Assembly: GCA_027532555.1 (NCBI GenBank) | Contig: JAPZTJ010000002.1 | Coordinates: 62,001-126,000, forward strand | DNA: 64,000 bases | Origin: Aquidulcibacter sp. | GTDB lineage: Bacteria; Pseudomonadota; Alphaproteobacteria; Caulobacterales; Aquidulcibacteraceae | Direction: 5' to 3' | Part shown: positions 8,281-16,986 of the stretch, one piece after another | How the letters are laid out: each line of letters opens with the position of its first letter | How positions within the stretch are numbered: position 1 is the first letter of the stretch | The notes under the pieces: generated by a model | The model's database searches: none | Told to the model about the DNA's origin: nothing | Seen by the model: only the letters and a program-made list of their open reading frames with translations | Position numbers and translations under genes: made by a program

Positions 8281-10366
8281 CCGTAAAGCCAATGCGCCAC
8301 AGGGGCGCGGAAGTCTCTGACAATATGCCCGCCCCTGAAATGGCCGTTGCAATTGCGGTGCCTGTAACGTTCTCGCCTGCGACAAATATGTCCAAATCGC
8401 GCCTAAACGCCCAAGATGCGCGCAAATCCAAGGCCTGATAAGCCTTTAGCCGCCGCGTGTTCAGATCATCCTCAAAGCGTGCAGCTTCACCGCGGAGCGC
8501 GACCGTCAGTTGATGCCCGGCCCCGAACGGCAAAGTCACGCCGAGATAACTAGCCCAAGGGGCTGACTGCGCGGGGCGCAGACCGGACAAGGCGGGTAGC
8601 AGTCGCCCGCCGTCCACGTTCGCGTCGACCATAGACAAGCGCAGCGCAACTTCGGGCCTGGGGCCATTCCCTAGCGGTGTCCAAGTCAAACTACCCTCCA
8701 AACCTTTGGCCCGTATTTCGCCGGCATTTAAGCGTTGCCGCAGCGTGCCCCCGGCGGGCAAGAAGCCAACGCGGGGAAGCACGCCCGGGCCTGCACCAAT
8801 TGTCACATTGGTAATCGGGTCCTGCAGTTTGCTGGTGTAAAGGGTAAGGTTTCCCTTCCAAGCGCCCCCCAAGCCTTGCCATTGCCTCTTAAGATCTAGG
8901 TCGAGACCATCCAAGACCTCTGGAACCAAATCCGCGTTGGCTTCGGTCACATCATTGCCAACCCGAAATGGGCGGTGAAGCTCGTTCAAACTCGGCGGGC
9001 GAAAGGTACGAAACAAACTCAGGCGCACCTGCCCGCCCAAAGCAAATAGGGACACGCGTCCTGTCGCCAAATGACCCTCCCGATCCACAGGTGTCTCCGA
9101 GAGCGTAACAGCCCCAGTCGCACGATCAGCTTCTAAGCGCTTTGCACGACTATTGGCCCAACGATCTAGACGCAGGGTTGCGTCCAGACCTGTCTGTTCG
9201 TCATCTGATTGCCATAAGCGAGGCACGTCGAGGCCAAGACCGATCAGATCCTGGTGACCACCAGCAATGCGCGTGCGGGTAAAGCCATTGCCGATAAAGC
9301 GGAATAGTTCGCGCGTTTCGCCTTCGCTATGACGCCAATCCAAGGTCCATCTCGGGCTCCAACGCGGAAAGGCCGGGGCATAAATGAGGGACCCGCCAAG
9401 TGCCGAGGCCGGGGTCTCATACTGATCAAACGCTGGGGTTACGCTAGCCCGGTCTGTAGCCACCGAGACAGTCTGATTGGCAAAGTCACGGGTTTGCGCG
9501 AACAGAATGAGCCGTGCTTGGCCCCAATCCCCCTCCAACTTGCGTGCACCGCTTATATCCGCACCTTGCGCAGCGCTGCTCGCCCCAAGTGTACCAGCCC
9601 CTTTTTCTTCTTTGAATCCGGAAGCCCGAAACGACCATTGTCCATTGTCGGCCGGAATTTCACTGACCAAAGTTAGAGTAGAGGCTGTGAAATCGGCAGG
9701 TTGATCGACGGTGCCGCGTTGCAAGAGGCTAACCGGAATCACGCCATCGTTGTGCTCATAAGAAGCCATCGCGGTGATCGTCCCGCTGGCTAACGTTGCA
9801 GACCCCCGCGCAGCAAGTTGTATTGCCCCGTGCTCACCGCCCAATAGCCGCAACCGCGCTGGTCCACCGCGTGCCTCAACCAGATCCAACGCACCCGTTA
9901 AAGCCAGTGGGCCAAAGCCCGCACCAGCCGCCCCGCGACGCACATCAACCCGATCCAAGAACATCGGATCATGTCGTACCCAGAACACCCAGCTGCCAAA
10001 TGGATCATTCTGCGGCACACCATCGAGACTGACCAAAGCGCGCCCTGCCCCATTCGGCGCTATCGGGCGTAACGATAGGCCCTGAATAGTCGCATTGGCG
10101 GGTCCACTTGCTGTGCGCCTAAACAGGCCAGCGCCCGGTGCAACACGCAGGGCCTCGTCCAAACGCAAGCCAATGCTGGAACCAAGGGCGGTCCCGTCAA
10201 GAACGACCTGAGCCGACATGGAGCGGTCTGGAGGCAGCCGCTCTGCCCTTACGACGATGACCTCAGAAGCGGCTTCAGGCTCATTTGCAAGCACACTAAC
10301 AATGGAATCTGGTGGTAAAGCCGGAGTTGGGCTTGCGAGGAGAATAAGGCTGGGCCAAGAAAACAT
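8270..10366 (-). CDS. TonB-dependent receptor, compact type
   Basis: This 698-residue protein has a short signal-like N-terminus, a TonB-box-like segment SEVIVVRAERLP near residues 36-47, a plug containing ATIQGLSLRPIAPNGAGRAL and VRRGAAGAGFG, and a barrel ending LWRIGFTVTR. Its size fits the BtuB/siderophore receptor class rather than the larger Oar class. The gene is convergent with the FAH-family gene, overlapping it by 11 bases, and its start is close to the divergent tsaE. Ligand unknown. Confidence 0.88.
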   Translation of the reverse strand: MFSWPSLILLASPTPALPPDSIVSVLANEPEAASEVIVVRAERLPPDRSMSAQVVLDGTALGSSIGLRLDEALRVAPGAGLFRRTASGPANATIQGLSLRPIAPNGAGRALVSLDGVPQNDPFGSWVFWVRHDPMFLDRVDVRRGAAGAGFGPLALTGALDLVEARGGPARLRLLGGEHGAIQLAARGSATLASGTITAMASYEHNDGVIPVSLLQRGTVDQPADFTASTLTLVSEIPADNGQWSFRASGFKEEKGAGTLGASSAAQGADISGARKLEGDWGQARLILFAQTRDFANQTVSVATDRASVTPAFDQYETPASALGGSLIYAPAFPRWSPRWTLDWRHSEGETRELFRFIGNGFTRTRIAGGHQDLIGLGLDVPRLWQSDDEQTGLDATLRLDRWANSRAKRLEADRATGAVTLSETPVDREGHLATGRVSLFALGGQVRLSLFRTFRPPSLNELHRPFRVGNDVTEANADLVPEVLDGLDLDLKRQWQGLGGAWKGNLTLYTSKLQDPITNVTIGAGPGVLPRVGFLPAGGTLRQRLNAGEIRAKGLEGSLTWTPLGNGPRPEVALRLSMVDANVDGGRLLPALSGLRPAQSAPWASYLGVTLPFGAGHQLTVALRGEAARFEDDLNTRRLKAYQALDLRASWAFRRDLDIFVAGENVTGTAIATAISGAGILSETSAPLWRIGFTVTR

Positions 10367-10444
10367 GCAAACAAACCTAGTCTAGCTTGCTTTCAACAGC
10401 GAGTAGTTTTGACCGCGCGGCCAACCTCTTCTAACGACAAATTG

Positions 10445-10924
10445 ATGATGGACTTGTTGCTTTCCCTAGACCTTGCGACCGATCGCGACACGCGCGATTT
10501 GGGCGCCCGCTTGGCTCACATGCTGCAGGCTGGAGATTGCGTGGCCCTGCGGGGCAATTTGGGCGCTGGCAAAACGACCCTTGCGCGTGGCTTGATCTGC
10601 GCCTTCCTCGGCGTTGATACCGAAGTTCCAAGCCCGACTTTCACCCTGGTCCAGCGCTATCAGCCTGACTTAGACAATCAGCCAAGCGCCCCTGAACTGC
10701 TGCATTTCGACCTTTATCGCCTAGAAGATCCAGAAGATATCTGGGAATTGGGCTGGGAAGAGCTTGACGAGGTCATCAGCTTGGTTGAATGGCCAGATAA
10801 AGCTGGGCCACATCTGTCACCCGGGTGCCTCGACATCGAAATCATCATTATGGGTGACCAACGCCGTGCCAATCTGTCGGCCTCGCTGGCATCGAACTGG
10901 AAATCTCGCCTGAATGACCTCTAA
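10445..10924 (+). CDS. tsaE: tRNA threonylcarbamoyladenosine biosynthesis ATPase TsaE
   Basis: TsaE is the ATPase that works with TsaB and TsaD to make the t6A modification at position 37 of ANN-decoding tRNAs. The 159-residue protein has the Walker A loop GNLGAGKT (37-44), the PSPTFTLVQ segment, HFDLYRLEDPE and the WELGWEEL motif, all family hallmarks. Two adjacent ATGs (10445, 10448) are possible starts; a TTG at 10409 would add 12 residues that do not look conserved. Its 3' end overlaps amgK by 11 bases, so the two are translationally coupled in a tsaE-amgK-murU run. Confidence 0.94.
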   Translation: MMDLLLSLDLATDRDTRDLGARLAHMLQAGDCVALRGNLGAGKTTLARGLICAFLGVDTEVPSPTFTLVQRYQPDLDNQPSAPELLHFDLYRLEDPEDIWELGWEELDEVISLVEWPDKAGPHLSPGCLDIEIIIMGDQRRANLSASLASNWKSRLNDL

Positions 10925-12041
10925 CTCTTCCACGCTTGAAGCCGCTCATTTTGAGGCGGCGATCACTGCAGCTTTGCACGAGGCGGGCTTTGGTCAAGCT
11001 GACCGGCAAAAATTCGATCAAGATGCCTCGACCCGCTCTTACGAACGGGTGCGCGATGGGGACCGCACAGCTATCCTGATGAAGGCCCCACCGGGAAATG
11101 AGGATGGGCCTTGCCCACCGAGCGCTGACGAGGAGACACGCAAAGCCCTGGGCTGGAACGCGCTGTCGCGTTTGGCCGCCTCCCGCGTAGAGGCTTTTGT
11201 CGCCGTTGGCGCCCACTTGCGCAGCAACGGCTTCTCCGCGCCCGTCACTTTGGCAGTCAATGCGCCCGTTGGTGTCGCTGTGGTCGAAGATTTGGGCGAC
11301 GATCTCTACGCCCGAGTCATCGCTGAAGATCGGGCGGACGAGGTCGAGCTTTATCATGCGGCCGGCGAGGCACTGGCTGCCCTGCACCAAACCCCGATCC
11401 CAACGACTCTGCCCTCACCCATGGGGCCTTGGCCGATCCTTGATTTTGATGCGATAGCCCTGCGCGAGAATGCCAATCTATTTGTCGACTGGACCCCACG
11501 CTTCTTGGGCCTTGATGGGTTTAACGCCGACGCCCGTGCTGAATGGGCTGACATTCGCGATAGCTTGATTGGCGAAATTCTAACCCATCCACGCGCTTTC
11601 ACGCTGCGCGATTATCACGCTGAAAACATCCTCTGGCTGCCCGAGCGCAAAGGCATTGCCCGGGTTGGCCTGCTCGACTTCCAAGATGCCGTGCATGGCT
11701 ATCGCGCTTGGGACTTTGCCATGTTGCTCCATGATGCGCGACGCGACGTAAGCGCCGAGGCCTATGAAGCCACCATTGGTGCCTATTTGGACGCGACTGG
11801 ATCGGAGCGGGCACCCTTTGACGAAGAGCTGGCCATTCAGGGTGCGATCAATGCGTTGCGGATTCTCGGTATCTTTTCGCGACTAGTCGGCCGCGATGGC
11901 AAGCAACGCTATCGCCAGTTCATGCCGCGTGAAGCGGGGCACTTGGCCCAAGTCCTCACGCACCCGCGCTTAAAAGCGTTGCAAAGCTGGGTAGAGCGCT
12001 ATGTGCCGCTTAAGGCCTTCACGCAGGCGCAAACCGGATGA
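10914..12041 (+). CDS. amgK: Aminoglycoside-phosphotransferase-fold sugar kinase, AmgK-like (MurNAc/GlcNAc anomeric kinase)
   Basis: The 375-residue protein has the APH/choline-kinase fold with the catalytic loop LRDYHAENIL (Asp near 233) and the metal-binding LLDFQDAVHGY (Asp near 255). AmgK phosphorylates the C1 hydroxyl of MurNAc or GlcNAc in the cell-wall recycling route first described in Pseudomonas. The assignment rests on gene order: the next gene, overlapping by four bases, is a MurU-type nucleotidyltransferase, the enzyme that uses AmgK's product. A more general phosphotransferase role cannot be excluded from motifs alone. Confidence 0.85.
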   Translation: MTSNSSTLEAAHFEAAITAALHEAGFGQADRQKFDQDASTRSYERVRDGDRTAILMKAPPGNEDGPCPPSADEETRKALGWNALSRLAASRVEAFVAVGAHLRSNGFSAPVTLAVNAPVGVAVVEDLGDDLYARVIAEDRADEVELYHAAGEALAALHQTPIPTTLPSPMGPWPILDFDAIALRENANLFVDWTPRFLGLDGFNADARAEWADIRDSLIGEILTHPRAFTLRDYHAENILWLPERKGIARVGLLDFQDAVHGYRAWDFAMLLHDARRDVSAEAYEATIGAYLDATGSERAPFDEELAIQGAINALRILGIFSRLVGRDGKQRYRQFMPREAGHLAQVLTHPRLKALQSWVERYVPLKAFTQAQTG

Positions 12042-12781
12042 GCACGATGCCAAGCCATGCCATGGTCTTTGCTGCAGGGCTTGGCACGCGGATGCGGCCC
12101 CTGACAGATGACCGCCCTAAAGCCTTAGTCGATGTCGATGGCCGCTGTTTGGTCGACCATATGCTCGACCGACTCGCAGAAGCAAGCGTCGGCACAGCCG
12201 TGGTCAATAGTTTTCATTTTGGCGACAAATTGGTGGCGCATCTAACGCCGCGGAGTACAGGCAGCCCTCGCCTGATCTTTTCCCGCGAAGACGCATTGCC
12301 GGAGCCTTTGGAAACTGAAGGCGGCCTTGTGTACGCGCTACATCACTTTCCTAACGGGCCGCTGCTGACCTGCAATGCGGACGCAATTTGGCTTGACGGC
12401 ACAGCGATCAACCGCATGGCTGAGGCGTTTGATCCTAAACGAATGGATGGCCTGCTCTTATTGGCGCGCCTTGATGAGTCTTTGGGTTTTGACGGACCGG
12501 GCGATTTCTTCATGGACGAGGAAGGTCGCTTGACCCGGCGGGGGGAAGCTGCAAGCGCGCCCTATACCTATGCAGGCGTGCAGATCACGACCAAGGCAAA
12601 GTTTGAAGGCAAATCCGCTACCAAGCGCTCCCTCGCCCGCACGTGGTTTGACGAATGGAGCCCCAAGGGTCGTCTTTATGGCCTCGTCCTAGACGGGCCC
12701 TGGTTGCATATCGGTGACCCACAAGCCCGGATAGACGCAGAAGCTAAGCTTCAGGCGCTGCGGGCATCCACACAGGCATAA
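12038..12781 (+). CDS. murU: Nucleotidyltransferase, MurU-like (MurNAc-1-phosphate uridylyltransferase)
   Basis: The 247-residue protein opens with the sugar-nucleotidyltransferase signature AMVFAAGLGTRMRPLTDDRPKAL (catalytic Arg and Lys), followed by LTCNADAIWLD, in the place of the usual substrate/metal-binding Asp. It matches MurU in length and in being coupled to amgK through an overlapping ATGA. MurU converts MurNAc-1-phosphate to UDP-MurNAc, bypassing MurA and MurB, a route that makes cells less dependent on the fosfomycin target. The 3' end overlaps the convergent serine hydrolase gene by 31 bases. Confidence 0.86.
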   Translation: MSTMPSHAMVFAAGLGTRMRPLTDDRPKALVDVDGRCLVDHMLDRLAEASVGTAVVNSFHFGDKLVAHLTPRSTGSPRLIFSREDALPEPLETEGGLVYALHHFPNGPLLTCNADAIWLDGTAINRMAEAFDPKRMDGLLLLARLDESLGFDGPGDFFMDEEGRLTRRGEAASAPYTYAGVQITTKAKFEGKSATKRSLARTWFDEWSPKGRLYGLVLDGPWLHIGDPQARIDAEAKLQALRASTQA

Positions 12782-13884
12782 AGCGCTTGGATCAAACGAC
12801 CGGCGCGCTCGTCACCCAATAGGGCTGGGGTTTGTTTGTTCATGACATAGGCTGCCGATAAGCGTTTAGCAGGATCACCAAATCCACCAGATCCACCCCA
12901 ACCAGAATGGCCCAAGGTTTCAGGATTAGTGCCGTAGCGCAAATTGGAATTACGCATGACGCCTGCGGCCCATTCAATCTCATAAGGCAAGACTAAATCA
13001 AGGCCGCGGATCCTTGGCTTGGTGAAATCGGCCATGGTTTCTGGCGAAATGATCTGATGGCTGCCGATTTTACCGTCATTGGCGAAAACGCCATAAAGTG
13101 TGGCGACAGATCGGGCAGTCCCGTGACCGTTCGCGGAGGGAATTTCTGCCTCGCGCCACGCAGCGCCACCTCGATTGGGTGACGCCCACGGCGTCATAAA
13201 GGCAACGCGGCGGGCCTCGGAGACCTCGCCCAGTTCGGCCATGGCCTTGGGTCGGCTCATTTCAGCGCAACGACCATGATGGATTTCGGGCAGGCCGATC
13301 CAGAAATCTATGCCCAAGGGCTCACACACATCGACCCGCAATTGCGTACCAAGGCTGGTGCCGTGGGCACGTTGGGCAAGCTCGCCTGCGATATAGCCAT
13401 AGGTCAACGGATGATAGCCACTGGCCGTGGTTGGCTCCCACATCGGTGCGACATGGGCCAAGGCCTCAGCTAAGGCGGGTGGATTGAGCCAGAGGTCGGG
13501 ATCAATCGGGTCTGAGAAACCGGGGACACCTGCCTGATGAGACAAGGCTTGAGCCAAAGTCACGTCCTTGCCGTACTCGGTAAATTCGGGCCACAGCCAG
13601 CCGATCGGATCGTCAAAATTCAACAGACCCTGATCCTGCAAGCGAGCAATGATCATCGCGGCAATTGGCTTAGTGGTTGAATACACCGGCACCAAGGTCT
13701 CGCGCGTCCAGCTTTGGGTCTTGGCGCGGTCCATATGGCCGCCGACCAGATCGACAACAACCTCGCCTTCCAAAATGGCGCAGAAACCTGCCCCCAGTTC
13801 AAGGCCTTCTTCGAAGTTGGCATTGAAAGCATCTAAAACAGGCTCAAAGCCCGGCGCAACATAAGGCGAAACCAGATCAGTCAT
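12751..13884 (-). CDS. Beta-lactamase-family serine hydrolase (class C/EstB-like)
   Basis: About 377 residues with the penicillin-binding-protein-like transpeptidase/esterase fold. The nucleophile motif STTK lies at about residues 71-74 and a GHSGWGGSGG block near 320 fills the role of the KTG/HxG element. Such proteins are esterases, peptidases or true beta-lactamases; no signal peptide is seen, so a cytosolic esterase is likelier. The ATG at 13884 is used; an in-frame TTG at 13905 overlaps the pyridoxal kinase stop by four bases and is an alternative start. It forms a two-gene unit with that kinase. Confidence 0.82.
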   Translation of the reverse strand: MTDLVSPYVAPGFEPVLDAFNANFEEGLELGAGFCAILEGEVVVDLVGGHMDRAKTQSWTRETLVPVYSTTKPIAAMIIARLQDQGLLNFDDPIGWLWPEFTEYGKDVTLAQALSHQAGVPGFSDPIDPDLWLNPPALAEALAHVAPMWEPTTASGYHPLTYGYIAGELAQRAHGTSLGTQLRVDVCEPLGIDFWIGLPEIHHGRCAEMSRPKAMAELGEVSEARRVAFMTPWASPNRGGAAWREAEIPSANGHGTARSVATLYGVFANDGKIGSHQIISPETMADFTKPRIRGLDLVLPYEIEWAAGVMRNSNLRYGTNPETLGHSGWGGSGGFGDPAKRLSAAYVMNKQTPALLGDERAGRLIQALYACVDARSA

Positions 13885-13901
13885 GCCCCCATTTGGACCG
13901 T

Positions 13902-14735
13902 TCAACCAAGCTCGGTCAAGGCCAAGGGCTCAGCCCGCCACGCTTCATAGCCCGCAGCAACAATTGGCAATTCTTGCGCGCCCCAATCTTGCGCACGTTG
14001 CACCGCGTAAGATACGCCGGCTAATGCTAAGGCCATAGCCTGCTGGGCTGGCTGGCCATCGATCAAATGGGCAAGAAACATGGTTGCCGTCAAATCCCCG
14101 GTGCCTTTGGGTGGCGTGAGAGATTTGGGGTGGGTCGAGAGCCAAGCACGCGTTCCATCGACCAACAAACCGCCAATTTCGCCATCTTTCTCGACCGATG
14201 AAATCAAGGACGGCCGACCCAAAGCCATGGCGGCGTGATGAATTTGCTGGAGGTCCTTCGGAGCACTCTGCGTTAGATAGCCCAACTCCCATAAATTAGG
14301 CGTTAGAAAGTCGGCGCGGGGAACCAAATATTCCCCTAGCGCATCGGCAACACCCTGCCCAACATAAAGCCCGCCCGGCGCATCACCCAAGACGGGGTCA
14401 ACCAGAATCATGGCCTTGGGGTTGGCGGTTTTGACGGCATCAATAGCCCGGGCAGCAATTTGGACTTGCTCCGCGCTCGCAAAATAGTCGGTGAGGACGC
14501 CGTCTACCAAAGCAAATAAGCCATTGGCCGCGATACCTTCCAGCATGCCTGCAAACAGGTCTGGACTGACCGGCCCGCCGCCCGGTGCCCCCCAGCCAGG
14601 GTGGCGGCCAAGAAGGGTTGTCGGGACATGGACTGGATCGATCTTCATTGGCGATTGGGCCAAAGCAAGGCTGGCCAAGGTGCCACCCACCCGGCTACCC
14701 GCGACATGTGAACCAAGAATCAGGACCAAAGGCAT
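13902..14735 (-). CDS. pdxY: Pyridoxal kinase, PdxY-like
   Basis: The 277-residue ribokinase-fold protein shows HPGWGAPGGGPVSP near residue 45, ILVDPVLGD near 110, LTPNLWELGYL near 145 and the catalytic anion-hole motif GTGDLTATMF near 212-221. These fit the pyridoxal kinase family, which salvages vitamin B6 by making pyridoxal 5'-phosphate. It is followed by the serine hydrolase gene on the same strand and faces the CitE-like gene divergently. Confidence in pyridoxal rather than another small-molecule kinase is good but not complete. Confidence 0.86.
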   Translation of the reverse strand: MPLVLILGSHVAGSRVGGTLASLALAQSPMKIDPVHVPTTLLGRHPGWGAPGGGPVSPDLFAGMLEGIAANGLFALVDGVLTDYFASAEQVQIAARAIDAVKTANPKAMILVDPVLGDAPGGLYVGQGVADALGEYLVPRADFLTPNLWELGYLTQSAPKDLQQIHHAAMALGRPSLISSVEKDGEIGGLLVDGTRAWLSTHPKSLTPPKGTGDLTATMFLAHLIDGQPAQQAMALALAGVSYAVQRAQDWGAQELPIVAAGYEAWRAEPLALTELG

Positions 14736-14803
14736 GGCCCGCTCTTTACGCCACCGCCCTGCTTGTGGCTAGAAGAAGTCAAACCCGATTTGAAAGGCTC
14801 ATC

Positions 14804-15688
14804 ATGACCGCTCCCCAGGCCCGTCCCCGTCGCAGTGTACTTTATATGCCCGGTGCTAATGCCAAGGCGTTGGAAAAGGCTAAGAGCCTGCCCGCCGATG
14901 CAGTAATCCTCGATCTGGAGGATGCGGTTGCCCCCGATGCGAAAGATGATGCACGCGCCGCCGTGGCCGCGATCGTGAAAGCAGGCGGATATGGCAAGCG
15001 CGAAGTGATTATCCGCGTAAACAGCCTAACCTCGCCTTGGGGCGCGCAAGATTTGGAAGCCGCAGTAGACGCGGGGCCAGACGGCATCTTGTTCCCGAAA
15101 ATCTCTTCCGCTGACGAAGTGTTGGCCGCAAGTGAAGCGATGGACGCCTTAGGGGCCGCGCCATCCATGAGCCTTTGGGCCATGATTGAGACACCGCGTG
15201 CGATCCTTGAGATTGCTTCGATTGCTGCTTCCAGCACCAATTCGCGCCTGGCCGCCTTTGTTATGGGCACCAATGATCTCGCTAAAGAAACCCGCGCCCG
15301 CCAAACTGCCGACCGTGCGCCCTTTCATTTTGCCCTAGCAGCCAGCGTCACGGCAGCCCGGCTCTACAACCTTGCTGTCATCGATGGTGTCTATAACGAC
15401 ATCGCCAATAGCGAAGGCTTTGAAGCCATTTGTTGGCAGGGGCTGGAGTTTGGCTTTGATGGCAAAACCTTGATCCACCCAAGTCAGATCGAGACTTGCA
15501 ACCGCGTCTTTGCGCCCGACGTGGCCGAAGTGGCCCATGCGCGCGCCGTGATCGCCGCCTTTTTGGACCCCGCCAATGCGGGCAAAGGCGTGTTGAAGGT
15601 CGACGGCAAAATGACGGAGCTTTTACATCGCGATATGGCAGAGCAAACCGTCGCCATTGCCGATGCGATTGCTTCTATGTCTTCTTGA
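14804..15688 (+). CDS. HpcH/HpaI aldolase / citrate lyase beta-like CoA-ester lyase
   Basis: The 294-residue protein has the CitE-like TIM barrel: RSVLYMPGAN at the N-terminus, the metal-binding ILDLEDAVAPDAKDDAR block (about 38-54), MIETPRAIL (about 126-134) and GTNDLAKETR. Relatives cleave citryl-CoA, malyl-CoA or methylmalyl-CoA. No citrate lyase alpha or gamma subunit lies nearby, so a stand-alone malyl-CoA-type lyase is more likely. I start at the ATG at 14804, which begins the conserved domain; upstream sequence in frame reads into the divergent kinase gene and is not conserved-looking. Confidence 0.88.
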   Translation: MTAPQARPRRSVLYMPGANAKALEKAKSLPADAVILDLEDAVAPDAKDDARAAVAAIVKAGGYGKREVIIRVNSLTSPWGAQDLEAAVDAGPDGILFPKISSADEVLAASEAMDALGAAPSMSLWAMIETPRAILEIASIAASSTNSRLAAFVMGTNDLAKETRARQTADRAPFHFALAASVTAARLYNLAVIDGVYNDIANSEGFEAICWQGLEFGFDGKTLIHPSQIETCNRVFAPDVAEVAHARAVIAAFLDPANAGKGVLKVDGKMTELLHRDMAEQTVAIADAIASMSS

Positions 15689-16244
15689 GGCCCAAGCTCG
15701 CGAGCCAGACATTGAATTGAGCAGTCTGATCGGCTGTTAGGGTCGGAGCGGAGCTAAGGCCGCCCGCTAAAAGCCAGATCTGCTTTCCGTTGAGAGCCAG
15801 AACACTGGCACCCGAGCGGGCCAGACGAGACGATTCCACGCCTTTAACGATGGCTGGGTGCGTGAATTCACGTTCCATCCAGAAGCCACTTGTACCGTCC
15901 TGAAGCTGCCGCAATTGGCGCGTGGGCGAAGGCCCTGCCACGGCTGGCTCGCCCGCACTTTGCCACAGGTCGAAGAATTTCGTTTCATTGACGCCGGCGC
16001 TTGATTCCCGGCGCACCAGCGCCCGATGCAGAATTGCTTGGCGAACATCGACTAAGGCTTGGCTCGTCCGAACGGTCCCCTTCAACTGAAGCCAAACGAC
16101 CTCATTTGCCTTTGGCACGAGCCTAGTGACAGCCGGCGATGTTGCCGCGCCCAAATCACTGGCGGGAGAGACTGCCTCGGCCTTGGAACAAGCCGACAAG
16201 AGGGCAAACGGGGCGGAAAGGAGGAGGGTGCGACGTTGGATCAT
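15675..16244 (-). CDS. Small lipoprotein of unknown function
   Basis: The 189-residue product begins MIQRRTLLLSAPFALLSAC, a lipoprotein signal with lipobox LLSAC and a twin-arginine-like RR near the start. The rest is a soluble domain of mixed alpha/beta character with no motif I recognise. An in-frame upstream ATG at 16280 would give 12 more residues but would bury the signal, so 16244 is preferred. It overlaps the convergent lyase gene by 14 bases and lies 45 bases downstream of the glutathione transferase gene. Confidence 0.7.
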   Translation of the reverse strand: MIQRRTLLLSAPFALLSACSKAEAVSPASDLGAATSPAVTRLVPKANEVVWLQLKGTVRTSQALVDVRQAILHRALVRRESSAGVNETKFFDLWQSAGEPAVAGPSPTRQLRQLQDGTSGFWMEREFTHPAIVKGVESSRLARSGASVLALNGKQIWLLAGGLSSAPTLTADQTAQFNVWLASLGLKKT

Positions 16245-16289
16245 GTCTTTGATACGCAGCCTCGCGCCAATCGGTTGCACCCACTCAAG

Positions 16290-16958
16290 CTAGACCGCAT
16301 CGGTTTCAGGAATTGTCCAAGTTTCGAGCTGGGCTGCTTGATCCCAAGCAGTGAAATCACGGTCTTGAAAGATCGCCTCGCACCACGCCTGCAGGCCAGT
16401 TGAGACGGGAACCTGATACGTGCGGAACCGGGTTGCGACCGGGGCATAGAAGGCATCAACAATGGAGCGGCGGCCCATAATGAAGGGGCTGTCTGAAGTG
16501 CCAAAGCGTGCCTTCAGACCGCACAACAAGTGGTCAATACGCTCTACTTGATATTGCACAGCGTCGGACCATTCATGGCCCGCTTTCACCCGCTTTAAGT
16601 TCATCGGGAAGGTCTGGCGCACGGCTGCGAAGCCTGAATGCATTTCGCACGTTGCGGACCTGGCGAGCGCGCGCGCGATGGCATCTTTTGGCCAAAGTCC
16701 TGCATCGGGGGCTTGTTCATGCGCCCATTCGCAGATCGACAACGTGTCCCAGATCTTGGTCCCATCGGCCAATTCCAACACCGGCACTGTGCCGGACGGG
16801 CTGACAGCCAGAATATCCGGGTTCGGCCCCATGCCGCGCGGCCCCAAAGGAATGATCCGCTCCTCAAAGGTGATCCCGGCCCACTTCAGCGCAAGCCAAG
16901 GCCGCATCGACCAACTGGAGTAGTTTTTATTTCCAATGGTGAGGATCGGCAGAGCCAT
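16290..16958 (-). CDS. Glutathione S-transferase family protein
   Basis: The 222-residue protein starts with a thioredoxin-fold domain (LTIGNKNYSSWSMRPWLAL, with the likely catalytic Ser/Tyr in the first loop, and a GTVPVLELADG segment ending in the cis-Pro glutathione site) followed by the helical C-terminal domain from about residue 85. The family conjugates or reduces electrophiles using glutathione. It lies 28 bases downstream of ilvA on the same strand, so co-transcription is plausible. Confidence 0.9.
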   Translation of the reverse strand: MALPILTIGNKNYSSWSMRPWLALKWAGITFEERIIPLGPRGMGPNPDILAVSPSGTVPVLELADGTKIWDTLSICEWAHEQAPDAGLWPKDAIARALARSATCEMHSGFAAVRQTFPMNLKRVKAGHEWSDAVQYQVERIDHLLCGLKARFGTSDSPFIMGRRSIVDAFYAPVATRFRTYQVPVSTGLQAWCEAIFQDRDFTAWDQAAQLETWTIPETDAV

Positions 16959-16986
16959 GAGACCAGTCCTTTTTGGGTTTTAGACT

